A stretch of DNA of 15,274 bases from Gammaproteobacteria bacterium. GTDB lineage: Bacteria; Pseudomonadota; Gammaproteobacteria; Chromatiales; Chromatiaceae. The first letter of the stretch is position 1. Every line of letters begins with the position of its first letter. This document shows positions 1 through 6,235 of the stretch, one piece after another. The stretch lies in assembly GCA_030620735.1 (NCBI GenBank), contig JAUXDV010000016.1, positions 1 through 15,274 of the forward strand, read 5' to 3'. A model generated the notes under the pieces. The model had not been told where the DNA came from. It saw nothing but the letters and a program-made list of their open reading frames with translations, and did not search any database. The position numbers and the translations under genes are program-made.

Positions 1-969
1 ACATTCTCATCGGCTATCCATATAGCCGGGGTGATATTCAACCAGGTTGGCGGGGAGCGTCACGAGGGGAAGCTGCGCCAGGCTGTGGAGTACTATACTG
101 ATATCCCCGTTATTGGCTCTATTGGCCGTGATGCTGCGCTTGAGATCGATGAGCGGCATCTGGGTTTGATGCCGAGCAATGAACATCGCCAGGCGCAAAA
201 AGTCATTCGCCAGATCAGTGATACTGTAAGGCAAAGCGTCGATCTGGACGCGTTGATGTCTATTGCGGCAACTGCTCCTGAGCTCTCCAGCAGGAATAAA
301 GATCGCTCTCGGGTGACTCCGGATATCCGCATCGGCATCCCACGCGACGCCGCTTTCGGATTCTATTACACCGGTGATCTCGATGCGCTGCAACAGGCAG
401 GCGCAGAGTTGATCTTTTTTGATACACTCTGTGACCGGCAGTTGCCAAAGGTCGACGGGCTTTTCATTGGTGGAGGCTTCCCGGAGAGCAGCATGCAGGC
501 GCTCGAGGCCAACAGCAGTATGCGCTCACAAATTGCTGAATTCATCGAGAGTGGCAATCCTGTCTATGCCGAGTGCGGCGGCTTGATGTATCTGTGCCGT
601 TCTTTGAGTTGGAATGGTAAAATATGTCAGATGGCGGGTATAATCCCCGCTGATATTGAGATGACGCAACGCCCCCAGGGACGTGGATACGTGCGTGTCG
701 AGGAGACGGATGCCCATCTATGGCCGCATTCATCAAAAAAGAGTGTAGAAGTTCCTGCACATGAGTTTCACTACTCAAAACTTGTGAATATTGACGGGTC
801 GTTCAATTTCGCCTATCGCGTGAAGCGGGGGTTTGGAGTTGATGGCTGCAATGACGGCATTGTTTACAAGAACACCCTCGCCAGTTACACGCATCTTCGG
901 GATGTAGAGGGGTATCATTGGACGCAGCGCTTTGTTAATTTTGTACGCGCCCGTAAAAGAGAGGTTTAA
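1..969 (+). CDS. dsrN: DsrN, siroheme amidase (cobyrinic acid a,c-diamide synthase-like), 5' truncated by window edge
   Basis: The reading frame is open from base 1 (codons TFSSAIHIAGVIFNQVGGER), so the GTG at 31 is internal. 322 residues are visible; CbiA/CobB proteins usually have about 450, so the N-terminal P-loop part is missing. The fragment covers the end of the ATP-dependent synthetase domain and a full class I glutamine amidotransferase domain: LFIGGGFPE, then YAECGGLMYL with the nucleophile Cys at codon 192 (bases 574-576), then GRGYVRVEE and the HEFHYSKL histidine motif. The family amidates carboxyl side chains of a tetrapyrrole using glutamine and ATP. In sulfur oxidisers DsrN is proposed to make the siroheme amide of reverse DsrAB. 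The stop codon directly abuts the dsrR start. Without the dsrR-dsrS context it could be read as cobB/cbiA; the context makes DsrN much more likely. Confidence 0.88.
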   Translation, partial: TFSSAIHIAGVIFNQVGGERHEGKLRQAVEYYTDIPVIGSIGRDAALEIDERHLGLMPSNEHRQAQKVIRQISDTVRQSVDLDALMSIAATAPELSSRNKDRSRVTPDIRIGIPRDAAFGFYYTGDLDALQQAGAELIFFDTLCDRQLPKVDGLFIGGGFPESSMQALEANSSMRSQIAEFIESGNPVYAECGGLMYLCRSLSWNGKICQMAGIIPADIEMTQRPQGRGYVRVEETDAHLWPHSSKKSVEVPAHEFHYSKLVNIDGSFNFAYRVKRGFGVDGCNDGIVYKNTLASYTHLRDVEGYHWTQRFVNFVRARKREV

Positions 970-1284
970 ATGTTCAAGGTAACACCGACAGCAGCGACAC
1001 AGATTCAGGATTCAGCATCAAATGGCGGCGCTGAGGGCATGGCGTTAAGATTGGCGGCAATCAAGCATGATGACGGCTCCTACGACTATAAAATGGGCTA
1101 TGACGAGGTCAGCGAGGATGATATTACCTTCAAATCCGAAGATGTAAGCATCGTTATCGCTCCTGAATATGTCCCGTTGCTTGATGAAACTACGCTTGAT
1201 TACGTCGAGATGGACGATGGCCAGCATCAATTTATTTTCCTCAATCCCAAGGATGTCAATTTCGTCCCGCCACAGATTGCGTAG
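970..1284 (+). CDS. dsrR: DsrR, A-type iron-sulfur scaffold-like protein without cysteines
   Basis: 104 residues. The start ATG follows the dsrN stop with no gap, and a GAGAGG Shine-Dalgarno at 959-964 lies inside the end of dsrN, so the two are co-translated. The fold signature is HesB/IscA-like: MFKVTPTAATQIQ at the start, ALRLAAIKHDDGSYDYKMGYDE in two halves, a central VSIVIAPEYVPLLDETTLDYVE segment and a FIFLNPKD end. The protein contains no cysteine at all, so the three cluster-binding Cys of IscA/HesB are absent. Established knowledge: A. vinosum DsrR is an IscA-like protein lacking these cysteines and affects dsr expression post-transcriptionally. Inference: the same cytoplasmic role here. 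It is acidic and small, as in the family. Confidence 0.85.
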   Translation: MFKVTPTAATQIQDSASNGGAEGMALRLAAIKHDDGSYDYKMGYDEVSEDDITFKSEDVSIVIAPEYVPLLDETTLDYVEMDDGQHQFIFLNPKDVNFVPPQIA

Positions 1285-1317
1285 ATTGATCATCCGGTAG
1301 AATGAGAGTTTTTTTTA

Positions 1318-1369
1318 CCACTGATGCGCATAGATTAGGGGGTGTCATAATATCCATGCGTGTCTGTGG
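1318..1369. repeat. Degenerate palindromic repeat between dsrR and dsrS
   Basis: Left arm 1318-1335 (CCACTGATGCGCATAGAT) and right arm 1352-1369 (ATCCATGCGTGTCTGTGG) are complementary at 14 of 18 positions by my count. The sequence resembles the widespread intergenic CCACAGATG...CATCTGTGG repeat seen in many environmental bacterial genomes. It is probably an old, decayed copy with no coding content. Confidence 0.5.
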
Positions 1370-1425
1370 ATAGATTATCCTTGAGTGGCCAACATCTTTA
1401 CAAATGTGTCAAATTTCAAAAATGA

Positions 1426-1500
1426 CTCTCGCAAAGCCGCAAAGAACGCCAAGAAAAACCTTTGCGGTCTTAGCGTCTTGGCGAGAGAAAATGTTTTTTT
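1426..1500. repeat. Palindromic repeat of the CTCTCGC...GCGAGAG type, possible terminator or attenuator
   Basis: A 28-nt left arm (1426-1453) and a 28-nt right arm (1460-1487) pair at 23 positions by my count, around a 6-nt loop (AAAAAC). The arms carry the periodic AAGNCGCNAAG motif (CAAAGCCGCAAAGAACGCCAAG-like). A T7 run at 1494-1500 follows, so the element could end transcription after dsrR or reduce read-through into dsrS. The sequence type is a dispersed intergenic repeat, so mobility rather than a dsr-specific role probably explains its presence. Confidence 0.65.
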
Positions 1501-1542
1501 ATACATTCTCACTCTGAGACTTGATCTCGCTAAGCCAATTCA

Positions 1543-2652
1543 ATGACTCTTGCCTCCCAGGATGCACTGCGCATCAATGTGTTGCTGGCCAACAAACCCC
1601 AGGCAATACGCATTCACGAATCCAGCATGACGCTTTATGGCCTCTCTGAAAAAGGGGAGCTGAAAGTCGAACTCAATCCTGACTGCAGGGATGAGCAATA
1701 TGTCAAAAAGGTCAAGGAGATGCTCTCCGGCTATGTGCTGGGCTCTCCCGGCGGCTACCCGGTCTATCTGCAGCGCTGGACACGCATGGGGCAGATGCGC
1801 GATGATAATCTTGAACAGCTGCTGTTGCTTGGTGAACCAGAGGCAGTAATAGCGCTGGCCTGTGCATCAGGGATCACCGATGAACTCGCGCGGCGCGCAT
1901 GGTGGGCGCTGGAAGATGCTGGAAACGCACGCCGCATGCTCATCAGTGAAGCCGTCAAGCAGGGAGAAATGGGAGCGGTGCTTGCGGCCTATCTGGTGGA
2001 GTATCTTCCCTTTGAGAGTGAGCCGGAACAGATGATGATGACGGTCGCCCTGGTGCTGCAGCCGGGGCTGATCGATGCCGGCATGAAAGCCGAGCTATGG
2101 AAAAAGTCGCAGCGAAAAACCCCCTACCTGGTTGGATTCCTCTCCTCCTGCAGCGATTCGATCCCGGATCAACAGCCACCGTCATCATTCTATCAGCAAC
2201 TCAAATCAGCACTCGATGATGAAGATAAGAATGCAGTTGCACAACTGCTGCTGCGCGTGATGTCGCCACCCGGCCAGGCATTTCTGACCACGGCGATCAA
2301 GGTGCTTTCCAAGCCAACGACCCAGGAGATGGTAACCACGACCCTGGATGTGCTGGCGGACTATTTCTCCGCTATGCGGCCTGGTGAAAGCGTCGATATC
2401 ACCCTGGAGGAACTTGAACAGGATGCAGCCGACTACATGACAAACACTTCTTCTAAAGTGCAGAGCGTTATGCGCAAGTGTGCAGATTGTGAACAACAGC
2501 TCTACTCCATGCGCCTCCTGTCAGGCATGAGCTACGGTGTCATCCGTCCCTGCCTGGGGGATTCCACTGCGATCGGTTCCCTGATGCGGCGCAAACTGGA
2601 ACCCGTCATGACGCCGCTGCTGCAGCATATAAAAAGTTTGCAGCATGGATAA
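1543..2652 (+). CDS. dsrS: DsrS, conserved cytoplasmic protein of the dsr locus
   Basis: 369 residues, with no signal peptide or membrane segment. The N-terminus (ALRINVLLANKPQAIRI, then YGLSEKGELKVELNP) and the body (YVLGSPGGYPVYLQRWTRMGQM; ALACASGITDELARRAWWALEDAGNARRML) match what I recall of DsrS from A. vinosum, the last gene of the dsr cluster. Its biochemical role is unknown; it is reported as a soluble cytoplasmic protein linked to dsr expression. The middle is mostly helical and repeat-like. The C-terminus has Cys residues in MRKCADCEQQ. The start at 1543 has no strong Shine-Dalgarno, but conserved sequence begins within a few codons, so the start is probably right. It follows dsrR in order, though 258 bp of repeats lie between them. 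Confidence 0.8.
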   Translation: MTLASQDALRINVLLANKPQAIRIHESSMTLYGLSEKGELKVELNPDCRDEQYVKKVKEMLSGYVLGSPGGYPVYLQRWTRMGQMRDDNLEQLLLLGEPEAVIALACASGITDELARRAWWALEDAGNARRMLISEAVKQGEMGAVLAAYLVEYLPFESEPEQMMMTVALVLQPGLIDAGMKAELWKKSQRKTPYLVGFLSSCSDSIPDQQPPSSFYQQLKSALDDEDKNAVAQLLLRVMSPPGQAFLTTAIKVLSKPTTQEMVTTTLDVLADYFSAMRPGESVDITLEELEQDAADYMTNTSSKVQSVMRKCADCEQQLYSMRLLSGMSYGVIRPCLGDSTAIGSLMRRKLEPVMTPLLQHIKSLQHG

Positions 2653-2737
2653 CAACTCATCACTTTTCAATTCGATGGACCCCGCCGATCTCAGCTTTAG
2701 TGAGGCGCGGCGGTTACATCGCAGTATTCGATTATAA
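2645..2737 (+). pseudogene. 30-codon ORF overlapping the dsrS stop, possible stub of a disrupted downstream gene
   Basis: The ATG at 2645 overlaps the dsrS stop (ATGGATAA), the usual layout of a translationally coupled gene. The product would be 30 residues, MDNNSSLFNSMDPADLSFSE followed by ARRLHRSIRL, and then TAA at 2735-2737. Composition matches the dsr side until about 2730 and then turns sharply AT-rich. This fits the first codons of a gene cut off by acquisition of the next segment. I do not recognise the family. It could equally be a chance ORF. Confidence 0.35.
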
Positions 2738-2741
2738 CCAC

Positions 2742-2771
2742 TTTACTTTTGTAAAAAATATATCCATAATT
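2742..2771 (+). promoter_or_regulatory. Weak candidate promoter for the ATPase gene
   Basis: TTTACT (2742-2747), an 18-nt spacer and ATAATT (2766-2771) stand in an AT-rich leader ahead of the ORF at 2799. The elements are loose matches to sigma70 boxes, and AT-rich sequence gives such matches easily. Confidence 0.25.
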
Positions 2772-2798
2772 ACATAAAATACAGCATTAAGGTATTGT

Positions 2799-4019
2799 AT
2801 GTACGAAAGGTCGGCGCTAAATATACTCAAAGAAGCTCTGCAAATATCGCCGGTTGTACTGCTCTCCGGCGCCAGGCAGGTGGGCAAGTCAACGCTGTGT
2901 CTCTCTTTGGACTATGAGTACAGGGTCTTTGATAGCCTTACGGAAAGAGCCTCTGCTTTGAATGATCCTTTAGGATATATTGCTACATTGCCAAATCCAA
3001 TTACCCTGGATGAGATACAGAAAGTTCCGGAGGTGCTTGAAGGCATTAAAATAGCTGTTGATAAACAACGCCAGAATGGCGCCTTTTTGCTGACAGGTTC
3101 TGCAAATGTTCTGGATATGAAAAAAGCAAAAGAGACGCTAGCAGGGCGTATCGTTGCAATACCTTTGTGGCCGCTGTCACAAAAAGAACTTCATGGCAAA
3201 GCGGATGAAAATATAATAGACGTACTTTTTTCTCAGGGGGTTAAAAAGCTCAAAAGCAACAACCTCCCTTATGATGATGTGTTTACATCCATAGCCAACG
3301 GTGGCTACCCGGAAATAGTGAAAATTGACTCAAAAAGAGGGAGGTCACTCTGGTTCAATGCATACATCAGCACTTATGTAGAGAGAGATATACGCGATGT
3401 CGGTGAACTCAGGGATATATCCGCATTCATACGATTGTACAACATTATAGCTCCAAGAAGCTGCGGGCTACTCAATAAATCCAGCCTCGCTTCAGATGCA
3501 AATTTATCGGAGCCTACCGTCAGCAACTATCTCAGCATGCTCGAAATGATATACCAAATATCACTGCTGCAACCCTATAGCTCGAATATCTCGAAAAGAT
3601 TTATAAAGTCACCCAAGCTGTTTATGACGGATAGCGGGCTGTTTTGCCATCTGCTGGGCATACATAGCGCTGGTGAATTAACAACATCGACGCACAAGGG
3701 AGATGTTGTCGAGACATTTGTCTATAGCGAGTTGCTAAAGCATAGTGGTTATAGCCAGGTACAGCCACATCTCTATCATTTCAGGACCAACGATAAGAAA
3801 GAGATTGATTTTATAGTGGAAAAAGCAGGTAAGATTTTCGCTATAGAGGTCAAAGCGTCACTGAGTGTTAAGCAAGATAGCTTCAAACATATTGCTGATT
3901 TCCAAAAAAGAACTTCCAAAGAGGTTGTTGGGATTGTTTTTTATACAGGGGACAATGTGTTGTCATTTGGAGATGAGACACATGAACGATATGCATTGCC
4001 ATTGAATATTTTTTTTTAA
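2799..4019 (+). CDS. AAA ATPase with DUF4143 and PD-(D/E)XK-like C-terminus
   Basis: 406 residues, typical for this family. An AAA_14-type ATPase domain fills about residues 10-130: Walker A GARQVGKST (24-32), Walker B ITLDEIQ (68-74) and sensor LLTGSAN (97-103). The DUF4143 domain follows (about 190-355), with a winged-helix-like stretch (LASDANLSEPTVSNYLSML) and a nuclease-like end: E305 in VVETFVYSEL, EID at 335-337 and EVK at 350-352. No signal peptide or membrane helix. Cellular role is unsettled for the family; these genes are common in archaea and bacteria as mobile accessory genes and are often solitary. Codon use is clearly more AT-rich (many AAA, ATA, AAT) than in the flanking genes, which suggests horizontal acquisition. 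AAGG at 2789-2792 is a plausible ribosome site six bases from the start. Confidence 0.85.
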   Translation: MYERSALNILKEALQISPVVLLSGARQVGKSTLCLSLDYEYRVFDSLTERASALNDPLGYIATLPNPITLDEIQKVPEVLEGIKIAVDKQRQNGAFLLTGSANVLDMKKAKETLAGRIVAIPLWPLSQKELHGKADENIIDVLFSQGVKKLKSNNLPYDDVFTSIANGGYPEIVKIDSKRGRSLWFNAYISTYVERDIRDVGELRDISAFIRLYNIIAPRSCGLLNKSSLASDANLSEPTVSNYLSMLEMIYQISLLQPYSSNISKRFIKSPKLFMTDSGLFCHLLGIHSAGELTTSTHKGDVVETFVYSELLKHSGYSQVQPHLYHFRTNDKKEIDFIVEKAGKIFAIEVKASLSVKQDSFKHIADFQKRTSKEVVGIVFYTGDNVLSFGDETHERYALPLNIFF

Positions 4020-4034
4020 TAAACAATGCGCCAT

Positions 4035-4050
4035 TATTGCGCGCGCAATA
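4035..4050. repeat. Perfect 16-bp palindrome
   Basis: TATTGCGCGCGCAATA is fully self-complementary and lies 16 bp after the ATPase stop. It could be a protein-binding site, or the base of a terminator-like structure for the ATPase gene. No T-run follows it on the plus strand. Confidence 0.55.
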
Positions 4051-4052
4051 CA

Positions 4053-4088
4053 AATCTCCGGGCATGGAACAAAACACCGGGATTTTTG
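4053..4088. other. Imperfect hairpin downstream of the ATPase gene
   Basis: AAATCTCCGG pairs with CCGGGATTT (one bulged base) around a loop of about 15 nt and is followed by more T residues. It may help terminate the ATPase transcript, or the minus-strand transcript of the microprotein ORF that ends at 4111. Support is from base pairing alone. Confidence 0.3.
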
Positions 4089-4110
4089 AAGATTATGTAG
4101 TGCTTTGGTT

Positions 4111-4188
4111 TTATAAAACTCCCAGTAATCTGAGTACAACAACGATGACCACTACTGTTAAAGCTGTTCCTATAAGACCCCTTACCAT
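4111..4188 (-). CDS. 25-residue single-span membrane microprotein (candidate)
   Basis: On the minus strand the ORF reads MVRGLIGTALTVVVIVVVLR followed by LLGVL and a TAA stop. It has one Arg near the N-terminus and a hydrophobic run of about 20 residues, enough for a single membrane helix. A strong Shine-Dalgarno, AAGGTG at 4200-4195, lies six bases from the ATG at 4188, which is unlikely by chance for an ORF this short. The overlapping plus-strand ORF at 4037-4225 (62 aa) lacks such support. I do not recognise a family. Small hydrophobic peptides of this size include regulators of membrane complexes and type I toxins; nothing here decides between them. It lies between the ATPase gene and the rhodanese operon, convergent with the ATPase and divergent from the operon. 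Confidence 0.6.
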   Translation of the reverse strand: MVRGLIGTALTVVVIVVVLRLLGVL

Positions 4189-4304
4189 TTTATTCACCTT
4201 GTCAAAATTTATGCGGGAAAATTGATCGGCTTTTTGGTTAAATCAAGCCGTCTGTATGCATCAGATTATGCTGTTTATGCAGTATATCAGGAATCTGCAG
4301 TTGT

Positions 4305-4349
4305 TGTAGGGTCCGTGGGGTGACAATCTCCACTCCTTGATACCCTACA
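4305..4349. repeat. Hairpin with TGTAGGGT/ACCCTACA arms
   Basis: TGTAGGGT (4305-4312) and ACCCTACA (4342-4349) are perfect complements around a 29-nt loop. The loop can itself pair (GGGGTG with CACTCC, five of six). The TGTAGGGT end is common in dispersed intergenic repeats of environmental proteobacteria. It lies 33 bp upstream of the promoter -35 box, so a regulatory role cannot be excluded. Confidence 0.5.
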
Positions 4350-4381
4350 GCCTGTCATTGCGACCGGTTGCGAAAAAAGAG

Positions 4382-4410
4382 TTGACTTTATTTTTCGGCA
4401 TGGCTAGGCT
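4382..4410 (+). promoter_or_regulatory. Sigma70-type promoter for the rhodanese-cytochrome operon
   Basis: TTGACT (4382-4387) and TAGGCT (4405-4410) are separated by exactly 17 bases. The -35 box matches consensus at five of six positions and the -10 box at four of six. This gives a transcript start near 4417 and a leader of about 30 bases before the ATG at 4449. It is the clearest promoter in the window. Confidence 0.6.
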
Positions 4411-4448
4411 GTAACGCAATCAATTTGTAGCAACTCTGGATTCAATGG

Positions 4449-5462
4449 ATGAATCTTTTTAGACACGGAATGTTTTTTCTTGCGGCTCTGTTTCTGGGCA
4501 ACAGCTCAGTTGCCTACTCATCCGCTTCCACACCGGAACTTCAACTTCAGCCGCTGAAATCCACACTGCGTTTCGCCACCTGGCAGGGTATCGAGCCGGA
4601 TAAGTGGGCGACGCTGTGGCTCATCAAACGTTATCTCTCCCCTGACGCCTATTTTCTGCTGACTCCTCCGGGCGGGACTCTGCCGCAGGACGCCGTTGCA
4701 TTCGGGGTTCCGGAGGCATCGCTGCGCCGCGCCAATCATGAATCGATGTTTCGCCGCCTGAAGCAGGTGATGAACCTCGATAGCCAGGCGCTCGATGATC
4801 TTGATCAGATTATTCATGATGTCGAGGTCAATATCTGGGATGCGCCCGCACACCCGCACTCCACCTGGTTTGAGGGTATGTACCGCCAGCTGCAGGCGCG
4901 TTACGAGCGGGATCAGGTTCCTGTCGACTGTTACCTGGATTTTTTCGATAGGGCTGCTGTGCTCGCATCGCAATCCGATGCGACACCGGCAGATTACTCC
5001 ACACGACTCTCACTGAAAGCAGAGTGCTCCGGATTGCAGAGGCCGCAGCCGGAGTATGTTGCTCAACTCGATCATGTGGAGATATTGCGCCAGATCAGCC
5101 TTGGCAAAAAGGTGGTATTTGTCGATACACGCGAAGATGAAGAGTTCAACGAAGTGCATCTGCCCGGTGCGCAAATATTGCGCCTGCGGGATGTCAACGC
5201 TGAAACTGTCAAATATTATCTCGATGCAGACCTGGTCGTGCCCTATTGCATCAAGGATTTCCGTGGATTTGAAGTCGCCAAATCGATGAAACAGCTTGGC
5301 GTCAAACATGTGGCCACTCTTAGCCCGAATGGATTGAAGGGGTGGTTGAAAGCAGAGTTGCCAGTCGTCAAACCTGGCTCATCCACTGAACAACAGGCGG
5401 CACAAGCATTGATGCAGTGCGCGATGGAACCCTTCGTGTGCCTGAAGGAGAATCAAAAATGA
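4449..5462 (+). CDS. Exported ChrB-like/rhodanese fusion protein (sulfurtransferase/chromate resistance family)
   Basis: 337 residues. A Sec signal peptide covers about residues 1-25 (LFRHGMFFLAALFLGNSSVAYSSA). Residues 40-150 look like the chromate-resistance ChrB C-terminal domain: DKWATLWLIKRYLSPDAYFL, AVAFGVPEASLRRANHESMF, then an IIHDVEVNIWD segment. Residues 205-297 are a rhodanese domain: VVFVDTREDEEFNEVHLPGA and an active loop C267-IKDF-R272, the normal CXXXXR form, so persulfide chemistry is possible. The product should act in the periplasm. Proteins of this fusion are often annotated as sulfurtransferase/chromate resistance, but export and the neighbours point to periplasmic sulfur or redox handling rather than chromate defence (inference). 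It is the first gene of a four-gene coupled operon, with its promoter at 4382-4410. The SD is weak (TGGA before 4441). Confidence 0.75.
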   Translation: MNLFRHGMFFLAALFLGNSSVAYSSASTPELQLQPLKSTLRFATWQGIEPDKWATLWLIKRYLSPDAYFLLTPPGGTLPQDAVAFGVPEASLRRANHESMFRRLKQVMNLDSQALDDLDQIIHDVEVNIWDAPAHPHSTWFEGMYRQLQARYERDQVPVDCYLDFFDRAAVLASQSDATPADYSTRLSLKAECSGLQRPQPEYVAQLDHVEILRQISLGKKVVFVDTREDEEFNEVHLPGAQILRLRDVNAETVKYYLDADLVVPYCIKDFRGFEVAKSMKQLGVKHVATLSPNGLKGWLKAELPVVKPGSSTEQQAAQALMQCAMEPFVCLKENQK

Positions 5463-6235
5463 ACAGGGATGCAAATAATAAATCGGACATAGGATGTGTT
5501 GAGGAACGAAGCGCATCGAGAGCAACAACCTCCAGGGATCTCCATGCCATCAAAAATCCCCCCCAGCCCCCCTTTTTCAAAGGGGGGAGCAATGGCTGGA
5601 TGCTGTTAGCTGCGTTGCTGGTGGTTATGACTTTGCCCGCAATGATCTGGTATCAACAAACTGGTGAACTCGGTGTCTATTATTCACCATCAACACCACC
5701 GGGGCAGTTGCTCTATGTGCTGTCAAAGTTGGCTGGCATGTATGCGTTGCTTTTTATCGCCCTGCAGATCATCGTGAGCCTGGCGGGCAGGCTGAAGCAG
5801 GCCTCGATTCCTCACTTGCGGCTGCTGCATCCGCTCCTGGGGACTTTTGTGGTTTTACTGGGGATGACTCATGCGCTGCTGTTTTTCGCGGCGGTTTCGG
5901 TGCGTCAGGGTGATCCGGCGTGGGGGCTGCTGTTTCCGGGTTTTCGGGATTTTTATCACACGCATTTGACCCTGGGGTTGTTCGGGCTGTGGATACTGAT
6001 TACGGTGATGATCAGCGGCTTTACGCGATCTATCAACAGGAGCCACTTTGCAAAAATACTGCATCGGGGGTACTGGCTAGCCATCGTGTTGGTGTATATC
6101 CATGCGCTTGCTATCGGTACGGAGACGCAATCCCGGTTGGGACTGGCTCTCTACAGCATACTCGGGGGAGTTGCCATGATGCTGCTGGTGGCCTGGCTCA
6201 TCAGGCGCAACAGAAGCGTGGCAGTTGCATCATGA
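5459..6235 (+). CDS. Ferric-reductase-like haem b transmembrane protein
   Basis: 258 residues from the ATG at 5459, which overlaps the previous stop (ATGA) and has AAGGAG at 5445-5450, eight bases upstream. The in-frame start at 5417 is rejected because it lies inside the upstream gene and lacks this site. Six membrane helices are visible near residues 46-64, 84-108, 117-141, 166-188, 203-221 and 225-247. H124/H138 (14 apart) and H202/H215 (13 apart) lie in two helices with the spacing of the bis-histidine haem ligands of the FRE/NOX/MsrQ fold. No FAD or NAD domain follows, so it resembles stand-alone haem subunits such as MsrQ, but no msrP is adjacent. Residues 33-43 (NPPQPPFFKGG) are encoded by a dispersed palindromic repeat. 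A second possible start is Met48 (ATG at 5600) behind AAAGGGGGGAG supplied by that repeat. Confidence 0.75.
   Translation: MNRDANNKSDIGCVEERSASRATTSRDLHAIKNPPQPPFFKGGSNGWMLLAALLVVMTLPAMIWYQQTGELGVYYSPSTPPGQLLYVLSKLAGMYALLFIALQIIVSLAGRLKQASIPHLRLLHPLLGTFVVLLGMTHALLFFAAVSVRQGDPAWGLLFPGFRDFYHTHLTLGLFGLWILITVMISGFTRSINRSHFAKILHRGYWLAIVLVYIHALAIGTETQSRLGLALYSILGGVAMMLLVAWLIRRNRSVAVAS
5555..5588. repeat. Dispersed palindromic repeat inside a coding sequence
   Basis: CCCCCCTTT (5567-5575) and AAAGGGGGG (5579-5587) form a perfect 9-bp stem with a TTC loop, preceded by AATCCCCCCCAG. This is a well-known intergenic repeat type of many bacteria, whose translation gives NPPQPPFFKGG. Here it is in frame within the ORF of the haem protein, just before the first membrane helix. 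Confidence 0.85.

Larger units (their letters stand above)
4189..4448. other. Intergenic spacer ahead of the rhodanese operon
   Basis: The 429-bp gap 4020-4448 holds the palindrome, the microprotein ORF, a long hairpin and a promoter, each listed separately. The part from 4261 to 4300 also has CAGATT (4262-4267) facing AATCTG (4292-4297). GTCATTGCGA at 4354-4363 resembles one end of the CATTGCGAG repeat seen whole at 11428-11510. I see no further gene in it. Confidence 0.5.

Noticed and set aside
4037..4225. 62-residue ORF on the plus strand
   Set aside because: No ribosome site, no domain, Thr-rich text, and it overlaps the better-supported minus-strand microprotein.
4449..5462. A chromate-resistance gene in the strict sense
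   Set aside because: Only a ChrB-like domain is present; there is no chrA transporter nearby, and the protein is exported and fused to a rhodanese, so a chromate role is not supported.
5920..6231. Long N-terminal extension of the propeller-like protein
   Set aside because: The extension is an off-frame reading of the haem protein gene; the signal peptide begins only after ATG 6232-6241.
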